A DNA stretch of 64,000 bases from Mycolicibacter sinensis (GCF_001667945.1 NZ_LZJK01000076.1:1-64000); one strand, 5' to 3'. Counted from the stretch's first letter, positions 47,527 to 56,235 are shown. A program made the numbers and translations. Notes: generated by a model from the sequence alone, not told the origin.

Positions 47527-47949
47527 TCAGGCGTTGATGGCCCGCTCGCCGTGTCCACTGGCGACTTTGATCCGGCGCGGCTTCGCCTTCTCCGCAACCG
47601 GAATGGTCAGCCGAAGCACCCCGTCCTGGTAGCTGGCCTCGATCTGCTCGGCGTCGAGGTTGTCGCCCAGGAACAGCTGACGGCTGAAGACGCCGCGCGG
47701 CCGCTCCGCCGACACCATCTCCCGGTTCTGATCAAGGCCGGGCCGTTCGGCGTGCACGGTCAGCACGTTGCGTTCGACGTCGAGATCCAAGGAGTCTTCC
47801 GCCACTCCGGGCAAGTCGAACTCGACGATGAACTGGTCTCCGTCGCGCCAGGCGTCCATGGGCATGACCGCCGGCCGGGCCGCGGTGCCCAGTACCTGCT
47901 GGGTCCAACGGTCGAGATCACGGAACGGGTCGGTACGCATCAACATCAT
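47527..47949 (-). CDS. Hsp20/alpha-crystallin small heat-shock protein
   Basis: A 140-residue holdase chaperone of the Hsp18/Acr family. The alpha-crystallin core runs from [17 protein letters not shown] (about residue 34) to [20 protein letters not shown], with the core motif GVLRLTIP and a C-terminal I-x-V/I-like RIKV segment. GAGGAGGTGGAG directly precedes the ATGATG start. Its upstream region faces a MerR-type regulator and holds an imperfect 9+9 bp dyad, a likely operator. Confidence 0.93.
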   Translation of the reverse strand: MMLMRTDPFRDLDRWTQQVLGTAARPAVMPMDAWRDGDQFIVEFDLPGVAEDSLDLDVERNVLTVHAERPGLDQNREMVSAERPRGVFSRQLFLGDNLDAEQIEASYQDGVLRLTIPVAEKAKPRRIKVASGHGERAINA

Positions 47950-47976
47950 CTCCACCTCCTCGAACGTTGGCAGATT

Positions 47977-47998
47977 ATCTGTGTCTGCCGACATAGAT
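47977..47998. promoter_or_regulatory. Candidate operator between hsp20 and merR-like gene
   Basis: ATCTGTGTC-TGCC-GACATAGAT, arms matching at 8 of 9 positions, lies 28 bp before the hsp20 start next to an AT-rich stretch (ATAGATTTTTATATAG) suited to divergent promoters. The adjacent MerR/HspR-like protein is the obvious candidate ligand, but this is inferred. Confidence 0.5.
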
Positions 47999-48059
47999 TT
48001 TTATATAGCACGGGTGGTAGGTTCGTGCAAGAGGATTTTCTCGCGAGTGGAAGCGACGT

Positions 48060-48473
48060 ATGTTGGTCGAAGACATGAGTGCCCGATCCGGGCTTGGGGT
48101 ATACAGCATTTCCGTGGCTGCAGAGTTGTCCGGTATCGGTCCGCAGACGCTGCGACTCTACGAGCGACGCGGGCTGCTCACCCCGGCGCGCACCGCGGGC
48201 GGGACGCGCCGTTACAGCGATGACGACTTGTCGCGGCTGCAGCGCATCCTGGAGCTGGTCGGTGACGGGGTCAACGTGGCCGGTATCGGGGAGATCCTCA
48301 GCCTGGAAGCCCGCAACGCCCGCCTTGAGTCGGAGAACACCAGACTGGAGTCGGACAACAACCGGCTGAGGTTGGACAACACTCAACTGAAGTCGGACTA
48401 TGCCCTGCTCGTCGCCGAGCGGGCAGAACGACGAGACCGGGACGCGCGAGCGCGGAAACGAAAGGGGTCATGA
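48060..48473 (+). CDS. MerR/HspR-like regulator with leucine-zipper coiled coil
   Basis: A 137-residue DNA-binding protein. The MerR-type winged helix reads YSISVAAELSGIGPQTLRLYERRGLLTPARTAGGTRRYSD (key residues TLRLYERRGLL, RRY), as in HspR heat-shock repressors. The C-terminal half is a coiled coil with near-perfect heptads (RLESENT, RLESDNN, RLRLDNT, QLKSDYA) encoded by 21-base repeats. Divergent from hsp20, so it probably controls hsp20 and itself. ATG at 48060 or 48075. No metal-binding cysteines are present. Confidence 0.85.
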   Translation: MLVEDMSARSGLGVYSISVAAELSGIGPQTLRLYERRGLLTPARTAGGTRRYSDDDLSRLQRILELVGDGVNVAGIGEILSLEARNARLESENTRLESDNNRLRLDNTQLKSDYALLVAERAERRDRDARARKRKGS

Positions 48474-48685
48474 TGACGAACGCTGAGGGGCTGCCGCCGA
48501 CCGACGACGTTCCGGAGGCCGATCTGGCCGAACAGCGGACCTCTGCCGACACCACCGACGAGGAGGCAGGGCTGAACCCCGCCCATCTGCCAAACGCCGA
48601 CGAGGTCGACGCCAACCCCGCCGACCTGATCGACCAAGCGATCAGCGTTCCGCTGTCCGACGACGACTACGACATAGAGCAGTAG
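48470..48685 (+). CDS. Small acidic hypothetical protein
   Basis: A 71-residue, highly acidic, probably disordered protein (about 20 Asp/Glu; ends SDDDYDIEQ). The ATG overlaps the stop of the MerR-like gene (ATGA), so it is made with the regulator. It might bind the regulator or a chaperone, but nothing in the sequence proves this. No known domain. Confidence 0.6.
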   Translation: MMTNAEGLPPTDDVPEADLAEQRTSADTTDEEAGLNPAHLPNADEVDANPADLIDQAISVPLSDDDYDIEQ

Positions 48686-48696
48686 CGGCAGACCCG

Positions 48697-48918
48697 TCAC
48701 CCGGGCTCGGCCACCTCGCCCTCGACGTGGCGGCGGGACGGTTCCCGTCGCCGGTGGCTGGTGTCGCACAGCGGATAATTGCGGCTGCGCCCGCAGGCGC
48801 AGATGGCGACCATGAACCGGTCCGATTCGACGACGCCCTCGGGGGTCTCGATGCGTACCGGCCCGGGGACCAGGACCGGGCCATTGCGGACCGGGCGAAC
48901 CACCCGTGGTTCGGTCAC
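48697..48918 (-). CDS. CDGSH-type iron-sulfur protein
   Basis: A 73-residue protein with one CDGSH-type motif: CACGRSRNYPLCDTSH (about residues 40-55) supplies three cysteines and one histidine for a [2Fe-2S] cluster. The usual CDGSH tetrapeptide is CDTSH here. Likely a small redox or cluster-transfer protein. The GTG start overlaps the methyltransferase stop (GTGA), so it is made from the same SigF-linked transcript. Confidence 0.88.
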   Translation of the reverse strand: MTEPRVVRPVRNGPVLVPGPVRIETPEGVVESDRFMVAICACGRSRNYPLCDTSHRRREPSRRHVEGEVAEPG

Positions 48919-49610
48919 GGCTTGTCCGCCCGGATCACCACCAGCTGCTCTTCGCGGCAGCCGCGGGGCATCCGCCCGGTGCGTTCCAGCCAGCCGGCCC
49001 GCGCCGAGAGCACCGGACCAAACGGAATCCACCGGGACGCCACGATATCGGCGTCCAAGCCGCTGTCCCGCAGGACTTTCAGGGACCGGCCGGCGTCGGC
49101 CAGTGCCGACTGCACCAACAGCACCGAACCACCACTGCGCAACAGCCTGGCGGCCGAGCGGCACAGCGGGTCGAGGACGATCCGGCCGTCGACGCCACCG
49201 TTCCACGACCACTCCGGGCCGCCGGCGGCCGGGATCGGGTCCGCATGCCGCGGGGTGGGCACATACGGCGGGTTGGACACGATCAGGTCGAACGGCTCGC
49301 AGGCCAACGCGCCGGTCCACGGGCCCTGCCGGATCTCCACGTCCACCCCGGCGGCGCGCGCGTTGTCCCGGGAGCACCGCACCGCAACGGGACAGATGTC
49401 GAATGCGGTGACGCTGCCGGCGCCCATATCGGCCGCCGCGATCGCCACCACCCCTGAGCCGGTGCACAGATCGAGCACCCGGCCGCGGCGGGCCAGGCCC
49501 GACGATTCCATCGTCTCGATGAGCAGGTGCGAATCCTGCTGCGGGGCATAGACGCCGAGCGGAGTCAGCAGATCGGTCCTGGTCGCGGGAGTAGCGGCAA
49601 TCGGGTTCAC
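48915..49610 (-). CDS. HemK-like class I methyltransferase
   Basis: A 231-residue SAM methyltransferase. SAM-binding motif VLDLCTGSGVVAIAAA lies near residue 45, and the substrate-side motif IVSNPPYVPTP near residue 109 is the NPPY signature of glutamine or adenine N-methyltransferases (HemK/PrmC-like, HemK2-like). The N-terminal domain of PrmC is missing. Target unknown. GTG start lies 9 bp after a SigF-type -10 element, implying a near leaderless mRNA. Coupled to the CDGSH gene. Confidence 0.85.
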   Translation of the reverse strand: MNPIAATPATRTDLLTPLGVYAPQQDSHLLIETMESSGLARRGRVLDLCTGSGVVAIAAADMGAGSVTAFDICPVAVRCSRDNARAAGVDVEIRQGPWTGALACEPFDLIVSNPPYVPTPRHADPIPAAGGPEWSWNGGVDGRIVLDPLCRSAARLLRSGGSVLLVQSALADAGRSLKVLRDSGLDADIVASRWIPFGPVLSARAGWLERTGRMPRGCREEQLVVIRADKP

Positions 49611-49619
49611 CCAGCCGGT

Positions 49620-49645
49620 TTACCCGGCCACCACCGCGGACAAAC
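49620..49645 (-). promoter_or_regulatory. SigF-type promoter, methyltransferase-CDGSH operon
   Basis: Minus-strand GTTT-N16-GGGTAA, exact consensus in the -35 and GGGTA, 9 bp from the GTG start. Confidence 0.65.
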
Positions 49646-49653
49646 GCCGTTGA

Positions 49654-50706
49654 TCACTCACGCAACGCGGGCAGCACTTCGGTGCCGTAGGTGCGAAGTG
49701 CGCCGCCCGGATCGGCACCGCCGACGTTCATCATCACGACGACGGTGGCCCCGAGCGCACGCATCGCCTTCATCCGACGCACATGCACCGCCGGATCCGA
49801 CGACACCGCCCCCATCAGCTTCCATTTGGTGTCGGACACCTGCGCCCCCAACCGCCCGACCTCGCCGGGGTCATGGATGTCGTCGGCGTAGTTCGCGTCG
49901 ACCAGCGCCGCCTTCCACACCCGGGAATGTTCGAGTGCGGCATCGTCGGTCTCCGCCCACGACATCAGCCCCTGCACGATGATCTCTCCGGGCGGCTTCG
50001 CCGCGTCCTCGCAAGCCTTTCGGTAGGCGCCGATCACGGCCGGCGCCTTGGCCGGGTCGCCCAGCGTCCAGACGCCGTCGGCGAGCCGGCCCGCGATAGC
50101 GGCTGCACGCGGCCCGAACGCGGACATGAACACCGGCGGGCGGCGCTCGACGTCGAGGTAGATCCGGGCGCCGTCGGTCCGGAAATGGCGGCCCCGGAAA
50201 TCGACGGTTTCGCCGTTGAGCAGCCGGACGATGATCTCCAGGGCCTCTTCGGTGCGGCACTGCTGTTCGGCGACGCTCGGCCAGTCCAGCCCGGCCGGGA
50301 CCTCGTTCATCGCCTCGCCGGATCCGACCCCCAGGAACGTCCGGCCCGGATACAGCGATTCCAGGGTCGCGACCTGCTGCGCGACGACGACCGGGTTGTA
50401 GCGGTGCACCAGGCCGGTTACCGCGGTACCGAGAGCCACGTTGCGGGTCGCGTGCCCTGCCGCACCCAACCACACCCAGGCGTTGCCGCAGGCGGCGGGC
50501 GGGCCGCTGGCCGGATCCCACCAGGGCGCGAGGTGATCGGAGCAGCAGACGCCGTCGAAGCCGGCGTTCTCCGCCTCCACCGCCTGCCGCAGCAACGCCG
50601 GTGGCGAGAACCGCTCGTGGCCCAAGGCGGCGAAGTACGCAACGTCGTCGGGCTGGCGCCGGCGCGCCCACAGCACTCCCCGGACCGCGTCGACGACTCC
50701 ATGCAT
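49654..50706 (-). CDS. F420-dependent LLM-class oxidoreductase (second paralogue)
   Basis: A 350-residue luciferase-like fold enzyme expected to use F420. Markers: GVCCSDHLAPWWDPAS (about residue 52), GTAVTGLVHRYNPVVVAQQVATLESL, LGVGSGEAMNEVP, and a C-terminal region with VVVMMNVGGADP. It resembles F420-dependent glucose-6-phosphate-dehydrogenase-like proteins more than the other two paralogues here do. ATG fixed by a SigF-type promoter 10 bp upstream. Divergent from the PSD-family gene. Substrate unknown. Confidence 0.88.
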   Translation of the reverse strand: MHGVVDAVRGVLWARRRQPDDVAYFAALGHERFSPPALLRQAVEAENAGFDGVCCSDHLAPWWDPASGPPAACGNAWVWLGAAGHATRNVALGTAVTGLVHRYNPVVVAQQVATLESLYPGRTFLGVGSGEAMNEVPAGLDWPSVAEQQCRTEEALEIIVRLLNGETVDFRGRHFRTDGARIYLDVERRPPVFMSAFGPRAAAIAGRLADGVWTLGDPAKAPAVIGAYRKACEDAAKPPGEIIVQGLMSWAETDDAALEHSRVWKAALVDANYADDIHDPGEVGRLGAQVSDTKWKLMGAVSSDPAVHVRRMKAMRALGATVVVMMNVGGADPGGALRTYGTEVLPALRE

Positions 50707-50716
50707 GCGCCTCCGC

Positions 50717-50742
50717 GTACCCGCCGGTGCCCCAGGGCAAAC
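50717..50742 (-). promoter_or_regulatory. SigF-type promoter, second F420 oxidoreductase
   Basis: Minus-strand GTTT-N16-GGGTAC, exact consensus, 10 bp from the ATG. Its -35 element nearly touches that of the divergent promoter at 50744. Confidence 0.65.
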
Positions 50743-50743
50743 G

Positions 50744-50769
50744 GTTGACGGGACCGCCGCGGTGGGTAC
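50744..50769 (+). promoter_or_regulatory. Candidate SigF-type promoter, PSD-family gene
   Basis: GTTG-N16-GGGTAC: perfect -10, -35 one base off, 9 bp from the ATG, so the mRNA would be almost leaderless. Confidence 0.5.
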
Positions 50770-50778
50770 TTCCACCGC

Positions 50779-51957
50779 ATGAGCGAGCCGGACGCGATCA
50801 TCGACAAACTGCAGGAGGCACTGGGCCGTCAGCAGGGCCTGGCAGAGCTGGTCGAACAGTCGCTGCGCAAGGCCAGGCAACGCGCGCAAGCCGACCTGCG
50901 CCCGGCGCTGTTCGAGGCGTTGGAATGGCCTTGTGACATCGGTGAATACCAGGATTACCTGCGGCGCTTCGTCAGGTGGGTGCCGCAGGAGTCGCCGGCG
51001 AAGGCCTGGACCGAACAGGGCCAGACCCAAGAGGTCAGCGACCGGATGAGCCACTTCTACTTCCTGGTCGACCAGGAGATCGGCGACGAGACACTGCAGC
51101 ACTGCGACGTCTTCCGGGAGTGGCTGACCGAGTTCGCCAAGCAGTGGGGCAACTTCCTCGACACGCCGGAGTCGTTCAGCCCGGAGGCGCTGAAGTCGTT
51201 CATCGCCAACGCACCGGAATACCGCGTCGAGGAGTCCCTGGTCGATGGCGCCCCCAACGCGCCCAGCGGCTGGCTGACCGCCAACCAGTTCATCGCCCGC
51301 GAACTCAACGGCGGGCTGCGCCCGATCGCCGAACCCGGCAGCAACCTGGTGATCACCTCACCGGCCGACTGCCGTTTCCAGCACGCCTTCGACATCGATG
51401 CCGACTCGAACATCCCGGCCATCACGCTGAAGAACCAAAGGTTCGGCAACATCAAGCAACTCATGGAAGGCAGCGCCTACCGCGAGAGCTTCGCCGGCGG
51501 CACCTTCGTGCATTACATGTTGCCGGTGCACGCCTATCACCGTTATCACCTGCCGGTCGATGGTCTGGTCCGGGAGTCGTTCCGCATCAACGGTGAAGTG
51601 TTCCTGCGAGTGTCCATCGAAGACCACGAGTTGCAGGCCAGCGACAGCGCCAGCACCGGTTACGAGTTCTCCCAGACCCGTGGCGTGGTGACCGTCGATA
51701 CGTCGCGGTCGGCGGCCGGCGACCTCGGCCTGGTCGCGATCATCCCGGTGGGCATGGCGCACGTGTCGTCGGTGGTGCTCACCGGGGTCGAAGGCCGGCA
51801 CATGGCCAAAGGCGAAGAGTTCGGCTACTTCCAGTTCGGCGGGTCGGACATCATCATCTTGTTCCAGGACGGCGTCGATCCGCAGATCGATACCAGCGAA
51901 GACTTCCGGCTGGTCGGCACCCCGGTGGCCCGCTGCACGCCGCTCCCCCGCAACTGA
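50779..51957 (+). CDS. Phosphatidylserine-decarboxylase-family protein
   Basis: A 392-residue protein. The N-terminal 170 residues fit the PSDC helical domain often fused to such decarboxylases; the C-terminal part is the decarboxylase fold, with FVHYMLPVHAYHRYHLPVDG, IPVGMAHVSSVVL and KGEEFGYFQFGGSDIIILF (about residues 353-371). Self-cleavage occurs at GST in standard enzymes; here the triplet is GSD, so the serine needed for the pyruvoyl group is kept but the next residue differs. No membrane segment. Substrate may not be phosphatidylserine. Followed by the enolase-superfamily gene. Confidence 0.82.
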   Translation: MSEPDAIIDKLQEALGRQQGLAELVEQSLRKARQRAQADLRPALFEALEWPCDIGEYQDYLRRFVRWVPQESPAKAWTEQGQTQEVSDRMSHFYFLVDQEIGDETLQHCDVFREWLTEFAKQWGNFLDTPESFSPEALKSFIANAPEYRVEESLVDGAPNAPSGWLTANQFIARELNGGLRPIAEPGSNLVITSPADCRFQHAFDIDADSNIPAITLKNQRFGNIKQLMEGSAYRESFAGGTFVHYMLPVHAYHRYHLPVDGLVRESFRINGEVFLRVSIEDHELQASDSASTGYEFSQTRGVVTVDTSRSAAGDLGLVAIIPVGMAHVSSVVLTGVEGRHMAKGEEFGYFQFGGSDIIILFQDGVDPQIDTSEDFRLVGTPVARCTPLPRN

Positions 51958-52001
51958 TCTGCCCGGGCATACCCGTTCCGCGTCGCGGGTAGTCACCAGC
52001 C

Positions 52002-53114
52002 ATGACTTCGCGCGCAGCCACTGCGATACCGATCGAATCCGTCGAGGTCTCGGCCTACGCGATCCCCACCGACGCCCCGGAGTCCGACGGCACCCTGGCC
52101 TGGGACTCGACTACCTTCGTGCTGGTCAGCATCCGGGCCGGGGGTCTGGTCGGAACCGGCTACACCTACGGCGGAACGGCGGTGGCCACTGTGGTGGGCG
52201 GCAAGCTGGCCGAGGTCATCACCGGCGAGGACGCATTGCAGCCGCCGGCCCGGTGGGCGGGAATGCAGCACGCGGTGCGCAACCTGGGCAAGCCGGGCGT
52301 GGTCGCCGAGGCGATCTCGGCGGTCGACATCGCGCTGTGGGATTTACGGGCCCGGCTGCTCGACGAGCCGCTGGCCGTCACCCTCGGCGCTGTCCATGAC
52401 GCCACCCCGATCTACGGCAGCGGCGGATTCACCTCCTATGACAACGCCACGCTGTGTAAACAGTTGTGCGGCTGGGCCGACGCCGGCATTCCCCGGGTCA
52501 AGATGAAGGTGGGCCGCGACCCGGAGGCCGACACCGGCCGGGTTTCCGCGGCCCGGGCGGCGATCGGCGAGGGTATCGAGTTGTTCGTCGACGCCAACGG
52601 GGCCTACCACCGCAAGCAGGCCCTGTGGTGGGCGCAGTGCTTCGCTGATTTCGGTGTGCGGTGGTTCGAGGAACCGGTGACCTCCGACGATCTCGAGGGG
52701 CTGCGTCAGTTGACCGAGCACGGGCCGCCGGGAATGGACATCGCCGCCGGCGAATACGGTTACCACCTACCGTATTTCGAGCACATGCTGGCCGCGGGCG
52801 CCGTGGACTGCCTGCAGGCCGACGTCACCCGGGCGCTCGGGATCACCGGGGTGCTCAAAGTCGGTGCGCTCTGCGACGCCCGCGGCATCGACCTGTCGCT
52901 GCATTGTGCACCGCAGATCAGCGGCCAGGTCGGCACGGCGATCTGGCACCTGCGCCATCTCGAGTACTTCCACGACCATGTACGGATCGAAGGCCTGGCG
53001 TTCGACGGAGTGATCACCCCGGAGCCGGGCGGAGTGCTGCGCCCGGACCGGACGGCGCCCGGGCACGGGCTCACCGTCAAAGAGGCCGACCTCAGTGAGT
53101 TTCGCGTCGCCTGA
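52002..53114 (+). CDS. Enolase-superfamily (mandelate racemase/muconate lactonizing) enzyme
   Basis: A 370-residue barrel enzyme abstracting a proton next to a carboxylate. The catalytic lysine motif is VKMKVGRD (about residue 166), metal ligands are in FVDANGAYHR and WFEEPV, then AAGEYGYH, and the late histidine is in SLHCAPQIS (about residue 305). Probably a sugar-acid dehydratase or racemase; substrate unknown. GGGTAG lies 10 bp before the ATG but without a good -35 element. The last 23 bp overlap the convergent FAD/Fe-S gene. Confidence 0.87.
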   Translation: MTSRAATAIPIESVEVSAYAIPTDAPESDGTLAWDSTTFVLVSIRAGGLVGTGYTYGGTAVATVVGGKLAEVITGEDALQPPARWAGMQHAVRNLGKPGVVAEAISAVDIALWDLRARLLDEPLAVTLGAVHDATPIYGSGGFTSYDNATLCKQLCGWADAGIPRVKMKVGRDPEADTGRVSAARAAIGEGIELFVDANGAYHRKQALWWAQCFADFGVRWFEEPVTSDDLEGLRQLTEHGPPGMDIAAGEYGYHLPYFEHMLAAGAVDCLQADVTRALGITGVLKVGALCDARGIDLSLHCAPQISGQVGTAIWHLRHLEYFHDHVRIEGLAFDGVITPEPGGVLRPDRTAPGHGLTVKEADLSEFRVA

Positions 53115-56100
53115 ACCCGACCACCGCAGCCGCCGTCGCGGCACCGAGTGCCGCCAGCGGCCCGGCGGTCCGCACCGCCCGCGTGCGGGCACCGGGCGCC
53201 GGACGCCCCGGGGGTTGCACGGATCCGATGTCCTCGGACTGCTTGGCCATGGCCATCAGCTGGCCCAGGTGCAGCGCTGAAGCCGCGCCGGCGTCGGAAA
53301 GCTGTGTCTGGCAGGAGAACCCGTCGGCCACCACCATCGCATCGGGGTTCTGGCGGATCGCCGGGAACAGTGCCTGTTCGCCGCAGTCCATCGATATCTG
53401 GTATTTGCCCTCTTCGAAACCGAACGACCCGGCCAGCCCGCAGCAGCCCCCGGATACCGGCTCGACGTCCACGCCCATCTTCTGCAGCACTTGCTGGTCG
53501 GCGCTGACACCGCCGGTGGCGCGCTGGTGGCAGTGGCCCCACAGCAGGGCCCGCACGCGAGAGGTCTTGGGCACCTCGACGTCGAACTTGGCGAAGAACT
53601 CCGCGAAGTGGTAGCTGTTGCGCACCAGCCGCTCGGCGTCGTCGTCGTGCGGAAGTAGTTTGGGCAGCTCGTCTTTGAACACCGCCAGACAGCTCGGCTC
53701 CATCCCGACCACCGGGGTGTCGTCGCGGATCTCATCGCGCAGCGCGGAGAGCACATCCAGCAGATAGTGTTTGGCGACGTCGAGGAAGCCGTAGTCATAC
53801 AGCGGGCGTCCGCAGCAGATGTGACCGCGCGGCATGAGCACCTGCCAGCCGGCCGCTTCGATGGCCTCCACGCAGGCCACCCCGACATCGGTGTGCAAAT
53901 GGTTGTTGAAGGTGTCGGGGAACAAGATGACCCGCGGCCCGCCGGAGTTGACCACCGGCCGCGCGGCGAACCACTGCTGCAAGGTCATCGGCGCGAACGT
54001 CGGCAACGGGCGGTGCCGGTCGATGCCGCCGACGAATTTGGCCAGTCGGGACAGCACCGGCGTCTGGGTGGCGAAGTTCGCCAGTTCCGGCACCTTGGCG
54101 GCCAGCCGGGCGGCCTGGTCGATGAAGCCGAAGGCGTAGGCGTAGCGGGGCCGCCACCGGCGCAGCGACCGGTAGTGGTGGTAGAGGAACTCCGACTTGT
54201 AGGTGGGGATGTCGACGTTGACCGGGCAGTCGTTGGTGCAGCCCTTGCACGCCAGGCACAGGTCCAGTGCGTCCGCGACTTCGGTTGACTGCCAGCCGTC
54301 GGTGATCACTTCACCCCGCAGCATCTCGAACAGCAGCCGCGCACGGCCCCGGGTGGAGTGCTTCTCCTCGCGGGTGACCTGATAGCTCGGGCACATGGTG
54401 TCCTGCGCTTCGGGCACCCGGCATTTGCCCACCCCCACGCAGCGCAGCGCGGCGTGCGAGAAGTCGCCATGATCCTCCGGGTAGCTGAACTTGACCTTCG
54501 GCCGCGGCGGGTTGTAATCGGTGCCCAGCTTGAGGTTCTCGTCGAACCGGTAGGGGTCGATGACCTTGCCGGGGTTCATCTTCCACATCGGATCCCAGAT
54601 CGACTTGAACTCGCGCATCGCATCGATCAGTCGCGGACCGTACTGCTTGCCGAGCAGCTCGGCGCGCTGCTGGCCGTCGCCGTGCTCCCCCGACATCGAG
54701 CCGCCGTAGGAGGCCACCAGATCCCCGGCCGCTTCCAGGAAATGCCGGTAGGTGGCCAGCCCGTCCTTGTGGCGCAGATCGAACCCGACCCGGGAGTGGA
54801 TGCAGCCCTCCCCCAGGTGCCCGTACATGGCGCCGCGCAGCCCGTGCTCGGCATAGAGCCGCTGCAGGTCCCGCACGTAGTCGCCGACCCGCGCCGGCGG
54901 CACCGCCGAGTCCTCCCAGCCGGGCCAGTGGTTGCCGCTGTCCACCGGAAACGCCGTGGATCCCAGCCCGGACTCCCGGATCGACCACAGCTGGGCGCTG
55001 TTGCCGCCGTCCTGCTTGCTGCGGGCCATCACGATTCGGTCGGAGCCGAAGCCCTTCTTCTGCTGCAACCACTCGACGAATCGCTGCGCCTGCGCCGACG
55101 AATCCCGCGGGTCATCGGAGCCGAACTGCACCATCAGCCACGCCCCGGCCGAATCCACTTGCGGCAGCTGTGCTCTACCGGCCGCGTTGGTTCCGGTCAA
55201 CTCCTGGTCGTGCACCAGCAGGCTGTCCACTGCCTCGCACCCGATCGGCTTGAACTCCATGATCTCCGGCGCCAGATCGCCGGCGTCTCCGACCGAGTCG
55301 AACGCCACGACCACGACGCTGCGGTGCAGCATCGCCGGGGTGAGCATCATGGTCGCGCTCAGCACCACCGCACAGGTGCTCTCGGTCCCCACCAGGGCGC
55401 GCGCGACGTTGAAGCCTTTCTCCGGCAGCAGTTCGTCAAGGTTGTAGCCCGACACCCGCCGCGGCAGCTCATCGACATCCGGGTAGCCCTTGCGAATGTC
55501 GTCGGCATACCTGTCACGCAGATCGCGCAGTGCCGCATAGATTTCGCCCTTCCGGCCGCCCTGGGCGATGATCGCGTCGATCTTGGACTCTTCGTTGTTG
55601 CCCACCCAGAACCGGGCGCCGTCGTAGGTGATGATCTCCAATGCGTGGGTGTTGTCCGAGGTGCGCGGCCCCGGCCCGTAGAAGTGCGCCTGGATCGAAT
55701 GCACACCGCAGGAGTTGTTGCCGATGTTGCCGCCCAGGGTGCACCGGGAGTGCGACGACGGGTCCGGCCCGAACACCAGCCCGTATTCACCGGTGGCCTT
55801 GTTGAGTTGCTCATTGATCACCCCGGTCTGCACGGTGCACAACCGTTGGCCCGCGTCGATGTCGATGATCTCGGTCAGATATTTGGAGAAGTCGATGACC
55901 ACCGCCACGTTGACGGTCTCCCCGGACAGGCTCGTCCCGCCGCCGCGGCACAGCACCGGCGCCCGGTAGCCGTGACAGGCGCGCACGGTCTGCACCACGT
56001 CCTCGATCGTCTTGGGCACCACCACCCCGATCGGCACCTGTCGGTAGTTGGAGGCGTCGTTGGCGTACATCGCCTTGGTGCCGGCGTCGAAGCGCACTTC

Positions 56101-56235
56101 CCCTTCGACGTGGCGGCGCAACTGTTTCTCCAGCCCGATGACGTTGACCCGGTCGACCGCCGCCATTCCTGCGACGAACCGGGTGTCCGGCCGGGCGGGG
56201 ATCTGCTCGGTGTGCCGGTGGCCGAGCAGGCTCAC
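53092..56235 (-). CDS. FAD/Fe-S fusion oxidoreductase (D-lactate dehydrogenase type)
   Basis: A 1047-residue fusion. The N-terminal half is a PCMH-type FAD domain (VLCRGGGTSLSGETVN near residue 95, CTLGGNIGNNSCGVHS) with the C-terminal FAD-oxidase domain (MSGEHGDGQQRAE). The second half has an Fe-S cluster motif CLACKGCTNDCPVNV (about residue 660) and GlpC-like cysteine-rich segments (ICCGRPLYDYG, GGCCGLAGSFGFE). A hydrophobic segment near the end may anchor it to the membrane. It oxidises D-2-hydroxyacids, probably D-lactate, passing electrons to the respiratory chain. Start overlaps the TPP enzyme stop by 4 bp. Confidence 0.88.
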   Translation of the reverse strand: MSLLGHRHTEQIPARPDTRFVAGMAAVDRVNVIGLEKQLRRHVEGEVRFDAGTKAMYANDASNYRQVPIGVVVPKTIEDVVQTVRACHGYRAPVLCRGGGTSLSGETVNVAVVIDFSKYLTEIIDIDAGQRLCTVQTGVINEQLNKATGEYGLVFGPDPSSHSRCTLGGNIGNNSCGVHSIQAHFYGPGPRTSDNTHALEIITYDGARFWVGNNEESKIDAIIAQGGRKGEIYAALRDLRDRYADDIRKGYPDVDELPRRVSGYNLDELLPEKGFNVARALVGTESTCAVVLSATMMLTPAMLHRSVVVVAFDSVGDAGDLAPEIMEFKPIGCEAVDSLLVHDQELTGTNAAGRAQLPQVDSAGAWLMVQFGSDDPRDSSAQAQRFVEWLQQKKGFGSDRIVMARSKQDGGNSAQLWSIRESGLGSTAFPVDSGNHWPGWEDSAVPPARVGDYVRDLQRLYAEHGLRGAMYGHLGEGCIHSRVGFDLRHKDGLATYRHFLEAAGDLVASYGGSMSGEHGDGQQRAELLGKQYGPRLIDAMREFKSIWDPMWKMNPGKVIDPYRFDENLKLGTDYNPPRPKVKFSYPEDHGDFSHAALRCVGVGKCRVPEAQDTMCPSYQVTREEKHSTRGRARLLFEMLRGEVITDGWQSTEVADALDLCLACKGCTNDCPVNVDIPTYKSEFLYHHYRSLRRWRPRYAYAFGFIDQAARLAAKVPELANFATQTPVLSRLAKFVGGIDRHRPLPTFAPMTLQQWFAARPVVNSGGPRVILFPDTFNNHLHTDVGVACVEAIEAAGWQVLMPRGHICCGRPLYDYGFLDVAKHYLLDVLSALRDEIRDDTPVVGMEPSCLAVFKDELPKLLPHDDDAERLVRNSYHFAEFFAKFDVEVPKTSRVRALLWGHCHQRATGGVSADQQVLQKMGVDVEPVSGGCCGLAGSFGFEEGKYQISMDCGEQALFPAIRQNPDAMVVADGFSCQTQLSDAGAASALHLGQLMAMAKQSEDIGSVQPPGRPAPGARTRAVRTAGPLAALGAATAAAVVGFRRRETH

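Noticed and set aside
51987..51992. GGGTAG ten bases before the enolase-superfamily start
   Set aside because: No acceptable -35 element at 15-17 bases, so it was not listed as a promoter.
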